The notes under the pieces: generated by a model
Databases searched by the model: none
What the model was told of the DNA's origin: nothing
Seen by the model: the letters and a program-made list of their open reading frames with translations, nothing else
Assembly: GCF_004364635.1 (NCBI RefSeq)
Contig: NZ_SOAX01000002.1
Span: forward strand, 124,001-188,000
Direction of reading: 5' to 3'
Length of the DNA: 64,000 bases
Origin: Halospina denitrificans
GTDB lineage: Bacteria; Pseudomonadota; Gammaproteobacteria; Pseudomonadales; Oleiphilaceae
Part shown: in pieces, positions 56,908 to 64,000 of the stretch
Layout: the number at the start of each line of letters is the position of its first letter
Position numbering within the stretch: position 1 is the stretch's first letter
Program-made: the position numbers and the translations under genes

Positions 56908-57401
56908 GAGGGGGATTGATCCGCTTTAAGGCTTTCGACAAGACAGACCGCCTGGGCCGCAATGCCTTCCTCGCGACCCACGAACCCCAGTCTCTCGCTG
57001 GTGGTTGCCTTCACACTCACCTGCTCCGGGTCCACGCTCAGGTCCTCGGCGAGGTTTCGGCGTATGGCCTCTACGTGCTCGGCCATCTTCGGTGCCTGTG
57101 CAATCACGGTCGCATCCAGGTTGACCAGGCGATAGCCGCGCATCCGGACCTGTCGATACACCTCCCGCAGCAGGGACCGGCTGTCCGCATCCCGCCAGTG
57201 CTGATCCGTATCCGGAAACCAGTGGCCGATATCACCCAGCGCCACCGCTCCCAGCAGGGCATCGGCGATGGTGTGCAGCAGCACATCACCGTCGGAATGG
57301 GCGCGGAGTCCATGGTCGTGGGGAATACGAACACCCCCGATGACCACGTGATCGCCCTTTTCAAACGCATGGACATCAAACCCCTGCCCAACTCGAATCA
57401 T
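56904..57401 (-). CDS. ispF: 2-C-methyl-D-erythritol 2,4-cyclodiphosphate synthase
   Basis: Fifth step of the MEP isoprenoid pathway. 165 residues. The zinc ligands are in [11 protein letters not shown], the phosphate and cytidine sites in [19 protein letters not shown], and the C-terminal [19 protein letters not shown] motif is intact. Start overlaps the ispD stop by four bases. Confidence 0.97.
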   Translation of the reverse strand: MIRVGQGFDVHAFEKGDHVVIGGVRIPHDHGLRAHSDGDVLLHTIADALLGAVALGDIGHWFPDTDQHWRDADSRSLLREVYRQVRMRGYRLVNLDATVIAQAPKMAEHVEAIRRNLAEDLSVDPEQVSVKATTSERLGFVGREEGIAAQAVCLVESLKADQSPS

Positions 57402-58129
57402 GCACCGCTCTCCAGTTGTTGATCGTGCTGTTGCAGTATCCAGGCGGCAAACGCCAGGTCGCCCTCATGGGTTACCTTGATGTTATCCGCCCGCCCGCGG
57501 ATCACGCGCGGGCTAAGCCCCAGGGCCTCCACGGCCGAGGCCTCGTCGGTAACATCAATCGCCCTGTCCCGGGCCTGGTCCAGGGCGCGACAGAGTACGC
57601 CATAGGGGAATAACTGAGGCGTCAGGGCCCGCCACAGGTATTGTCTGTCCCGGGTTGCGACAACCCGTCCGGCGTCGTCAACTTCCTTGACCGTATCCGT
57701 GATCGGCGCTGCCAGAAGCCCGCCCGCCTGGACGTCGGCCACCTCCCCAATCAGGCGGTGGATATCAATGGCGGTGACACAGGGCCTGGCAACATCGTGA
57801 ACCAGCACCGGGTCATCACCGCGCGCACTCATGGCCGACAGGCCCGCTCGCACTGATTCCGCCCGGGTGCTGCCTCCTGTACAGGCCTGAATCTGCGGGT
57901 TCAAGGCGCTGCGGGAGGATTGCCACCACTGATCCCCGGGATGCAGGGCGACATAGACAGAGGCGGACGGAAGCGCCAAAGACAGCCGATCAAGGGTGAC
58001 ATCCAGAAGGTAATCATTGCCCAGTAACTGATACTGCTTCGGACGGTCGCCCCCGGCGCGGGCGCCAACACCCGCGGCGGGAACGATGACGGTGAGGTCC
58101 GCTGAAAATCTGCGATCTAGTGCCGACAT
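57398..58129 (-). CDS. ispD: 2-C-methyl-D-erythritol 4-phosphate cytidylyltransferase
   Basis: Third step of the MEP pathway. 243 residues. CTP-binding loop [18 protein letters not shown], then [11 protein letters not shown] and the C-terminal [12 protein letters not shown]. It lies between ftsB and ispF, the standard gammaproteobacterial order. Confidence 0.96.
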   Translation of the reverse strand: MSALDRRFSADLTVIVPAAGVGARAGGDRPKQYQLLGNDYLLDVTLDRLSLALPSASVYVALHPGDQWWQSSRSALNPQIQACTGGSTRAESVRAGLSAMSARGDDPVLVHDVARPCVTAIDIHRLIGEVADVQAGGLLAAPITDTVKEVDDAGRVVATRDRQYLWRALTPQLFPYGVLCRALDQARDRAIDVTDEASAVEALGLSPRVIRGRADNIKVTHEGDLAFAAWILQQHDQQLESGA

Positions 58130-58152
58130 GTCAGGCCCTTCCCTGGAGGGAC

Positions 58153-58425
58153 TCAGGGATCGACCACCAGGAAGAAGGTCTCATCCTCACGGACCATGCC
58201 GAGATTGACCCGGGCACGCTCCTCGATGGCCCTTGACCCATCACCGAGGTTGTTCACTTCGGCAAAGAGCTCGGCATTACGGGCTTCCAGCCCAGCGTTG
58301 ATCTCCTTCTGCTGCTCGATCTGCTCATGCAGGTCCCAGGCCTGGATGAGGCTGTTCTCGCCCGTCCAGAGCCGGACCTGCAGCAGCAGGATCAGCACAG
58401 CCATAATGCCCCATAACCACTTCAT
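58153..58425 (-). CDS. ftsB: Cell division protein FtsB
   Basis: 90-residue bitopic membrane protein of the FtsQLB divisome complex. A membrane helix (about residues 4-19) is followed by a coiled coil (DLHEQIEQQKEINAGLEARNAELFAEVNNL) with the conserved Asn-rich hinge and the tail ARVNLGMVREDETFFLVVD. Located between eno and ispD, as in most gammaproteobacteria. Confidence 0.94.
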   Translation of the reverse strand: MKWLWGIMAVLILLLQVRLWTGENSLIQAWDLHEQIEQQKEINAGLEARNAELFAEVNNLGDGSRAIEERARVNLGMVREDETFFLVVDP

Positions 58426-58458
58426 GAGTGACCACTCTCCCAGTGGGCCCAGGGCGTA

Positions 58459-59799
<1,341 letters not shown>

Positions 59800-59824
59800 T
59801 CAGTTTCAAGTAGATGGTGACTCA

Positions 59825-59938
59825 GTGCAGGAGTGGTCGGGGACCGCTTTCCGGGAATCGCCACAAGTACGTCCCTGTAGGCTGCCCTCCGCCATCCATG
59901 GCTCCGGAGCTTCCCGGAAAGCGGTCCCCGACCACTCC
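59825..59938 (-). repeat. Conserved-core hairpin element, copy 6 (minus orientation, between kdsA and eno)
   Basis: A perfect 28-bp inverted repeat (59830-59857 with 59911-59938) encloses a 53-base core that reads GCCATGGATGGC on the minus strand, nearly identical to copies 1 and 3. The distal motif is CTGCAC here (complement at 59825-59830) in place of CGGCAC. It is oriented with the kdsA and eno genes and occupies half of the 229-base gap; the rest shows only the small inverted repeat near eno. Confidence 0.92.
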
Positions 59939-59986
59939 CCAATCATTTCTGCAATCCGCCCAAAAAAGCGAGGACCGTAACTTTTC

Positions 59987-62581
<2,595 letters not shown>

Positions 62582-62649
62582 TCAATTTACGGAATCCGGT
62601 CTCCCAATCCGCAACACCATATCACCCCATCCTGCGGTACACTGACACT

Positions 62650-63699
62650 ATGATGATGATCCCTGAAGCCATCCTGGAACTGACGCTGCTGGCCGCGCCC
62701 TGGCTGCTTTTTGGGCTGATTGTGGCGGGTCTGGTCAAAGGCCTGGTCCCGGAACGCCTGATCCAGCAATGGCTCAGCGGCACCGGTTTCATGCCGATCC
62801 TCCGGGGAGCGGTGCTGGGCCTGCCCCTGCCCATGTGTTCCTGCGGGGCGATTCCCACGGCCCTTACGCTCTATCGCGGCGGTGCCGGACGGGGACCGAC
62901 AACCTCCTTTCTGGTCGGAACGCCGGGCGCTGGTCTCGATTCACTGTCGATAACACTGGCGCTCATGGGGCCATTCATGATGGTGGCACGAGCAGTCGGA
63001 GCCGTTATTGCCGCGGTCACTACCGGCCTTCTCACCGCCATGAGCCCGTCATCGCCCCGGGCGGTGACAGCGGCATCAGCAGAATGCGGCGGCTGCAGCG
63101 ACGACAGCTGCGACACCACCCAGGATACCGGTGCCGCACCCGGGCTGCGTTACGGGCTGCGCTACGCCTTCTCGGATATGCTGGACGACATCAGCCTCTG
63201 GATTGTTATCGGCCTGGCCGTGGCCGGAATCCTGATGACGCTGACCCCGCCCGAGGGGCTGGCCGTGCTCGGCAGCGGCATTGGGCCCATGTTGCTGATG
63301 GCGGTAATCGGTATACCACTCTATCTTTGCGCAGCAGCCACGACGCCTGTCGCAGCCGCATTGATGCTGGAAGGGCTCAGCCCCGGAACGGCACTGGTCC
63401 TGATGCTGGCCGGCCCTGTCACCAGCCTTGCCACCCTTGCGGTTTTCCGGCGTGAAATGGGCCTCCCCGCCCTTGGATTCTATCTGACCGGCATCATATT
63501 GAGTACTGTGGGCGTTGGTCTGGCGACGGACTGGCTCATTGGGGTACTGGATCTGGACATCCTCACATCCGTGAGCGCTGTTCAGGAATGGGTGCCCGCT
63601 GCTGTTGAATGGTTAGCGCTCGCCATTCTCGTTATTCTTGGTATTCCAAAGCTGAGGCGCTACTTGATGAAGGAGGAGCCCGATGACTGCTGCGACTGA
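62650..63699 (+). CDS. Cysteine-motif membrane permease, SO_0444 family (proposed Cu/Zn efflux)
   Basis: 349 residues with about eight to ten membrane helices, DUF318/ArsP-like permease fold. The first half carries GLPLPMCSCGAIPTALTLYRGG, the CxC motif of the family. A central cytoplasmic loop contains ECGGCSDDSCD, a cysteine cluster likely to bind metal, and the second half has GIPLYLCAAATTPVAAALM. The C-terminus ends DDCCD. Three ATG codons in tandem mark the start. Transport of copper or zinc is proposed for the family; substrate here is inferred. Confidence 0.85.
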   Translation: MMMIPEAILELTLLAAPWLLFGLIVAGLVKGLVPERLIQQWLSGTGFMPILRGAVLGLPLPMCSCGAIPTALTLYRGGAGRGPTTSFLVGTPGAGLDSLSITLALMGPFMMVARAVGAVIAAVTTGLLTAMSPSSPRAVTAASAECGGCSDDSCDTTQDTGAAPGLRYGLRYAFSDMLDDISLWIVIGLAVAGILMTLTPPEGLAVLGSGIGPMLLMAVIGIPLYLCAAATTPVAAALMLEGLSPGTALVLMLAGPVTSLATLAVFRREMGLPALGFYLTGIILSTVGVGLATDWLIGVLDLDILTSVSAVQEWVPAAVEWLALAILVILGIPKLRRYLMKEEPDDCCD

Positions 63700-63868
63700 A
63701 CACCCAAAAGACCCGCACCAGGGGCAATCCGGGGAAGCAAGACGCTACCAGGTCAGCCGCAACCGTGGTTCCGCCCGACACCGCATCCGTTACGTGGAAA
63801 GCGGCGGCGCCATCGAGACGGACGATGGCTGCCCACTTTGCAAAGCGGAACCAGAGCCCGCTAAATAA
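63683..63868 (+). CDS. Small CxxC protein encoded with the permease
   Basis: 61 residues, basic and hydrophilic, ending DDGCPLCKAEPEPAK with one CPLC motif. The ATG at 63683 overlaps the permease 3' end by 17 bases and is preceded by an excellent ribosome binding site, AAGGAGGAG, at about five bases. I know no named family. The context suggests a metal chaperone or thiol partner of the permease. The stop overlaps the convergent FAD dehydrogenase gene. Confidence 0.7.
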   Translation: MTAATEHPKDPHQGQSGEARRYQVSRNRGSARHRIRYVESGGAIETDDGCPLCKAEPEPAK

Positions 63869-64000
63869 CCGCCTTCGCTGCGGCACGCCCGGCATTACGT
63901 CCTGAGAACAGGCAGCCGCCCAGGAAGGTTCCTTCCAGCGCCCGGTAGCCGTGCATGCCCCCGCCGCCAAAGCCTGCCGCCTCACCCACAGCGTACAGGC
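63861..64000 (-). CDS. FAD-binding dehydrogenase, 3' end only (5' part outside window)
   Basis: The last 45 codons of a gene running into the window from the right, ending at a TAG at 63863-63861. The visible C-terminus, LYAVGEAAGFGGGGMHGYRALEGTFLGG read in two halves, and LFSGRNAGRAAAKAVI, is the FAD-binding end of the FAD_binding_2 / ketosteroid-dehydrogenase-like family. Substrate cannot be told from this fragment. Convergent with the small CxxC gene. Confidence 0.8.
   Translation of the reverse strand, partial: LYAVGEAAGFGGGGMHGYRALEGTFLGGCLFSGRNAGRAAAKAVI

Overview
The window is chromosomal DNA from a Gammaproteobacterium, most likely a marine or halophilic member of the Marinobacter/Pseudomonas-like lineages. 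The inference rests on protein content and conserved gene blocks: alaS, lysC, csrA, tRNA-Ser, tRNA-Arg; lptFG divergent from pepA, holC, valS; apbC, metG, rsxABCDGE, nth; and pyrG, kdsA, eno, ftsB, ispD, ispF, truD, surE, pcm, DUF368, nlpD, rpoS. The genus is not proven. Nearly all genes are core housekeeping genes. Many neighbours overlap by 1-4 bases, which points to translationally coupled operons. No phage, insertion sequence or CRISPR array was seen.

Layout. 1-3700: 3' end of rnt and the sodium-pumping oxaloacetate decarboxylase operon oadGAB. 3.9-8.8 kb: tRNA cluster with a scrambled tRNA-like relic, csrA, lysC, alaS. 9-17.5 kb: RDD membrane protein, lptFG, pepA, holC, valS, cobalamin adenosyltransferase. 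17.6-24.6 kb: ampD-ampE, a short DUF1631 protein, nadC, a PAS-GGDEF-EAL protein, thpR, yqcC. 24.6-34.5 kb: orphan ParA, hda, DUF2066, purMN, DUF3108, avtA, DUF416, dcd, DUF2062, apbC. 34.7-43.7 kb: metG, a brnTA toxin-antitoxin pair, the complete Rsx/Rnf electron transport operon, nth. 43.9-51.4 kb: chalcone-isomerase-like protein, a heavy-metal RND efflux operon with a small exported protein, DUF302. 51.4-62.5 kb: rpoS, nlpD and the long operon from pyrG to the DUF368 gene. 62.6-64 kb: a cysteine-rich metal permease with a tiny CxxC protein and the end of an FAD dehydrogenase gene.

The most unusual signal is a family of six intergenic hairpin elements (13644, 16796, 36718, 37547, 42246, 59825). 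Each has a conserved 53-54 base core enclosed by a 28-34 bp inverted repeat. The arms are perfectly complementary within five copies (two mismatches in the sixth), yet their sequence differs almost completely from copy to copy. Such elements sit inside operons (kdsA/eno, rsxG/rsxE, holC/valS, valS/adenosyltransferase), and two oppositely oriented copies bracket the brnTA module between metG and rsxA. I do not recognise a named family for them. Other points of note are the tRNA-Arg relic, four GTCA repeats at exact 10-bp spacing upstream of nadC, a degenerate EAL domain, and candidate operators at brnTA, the metal-efflux operon and nlpD/rpoS.
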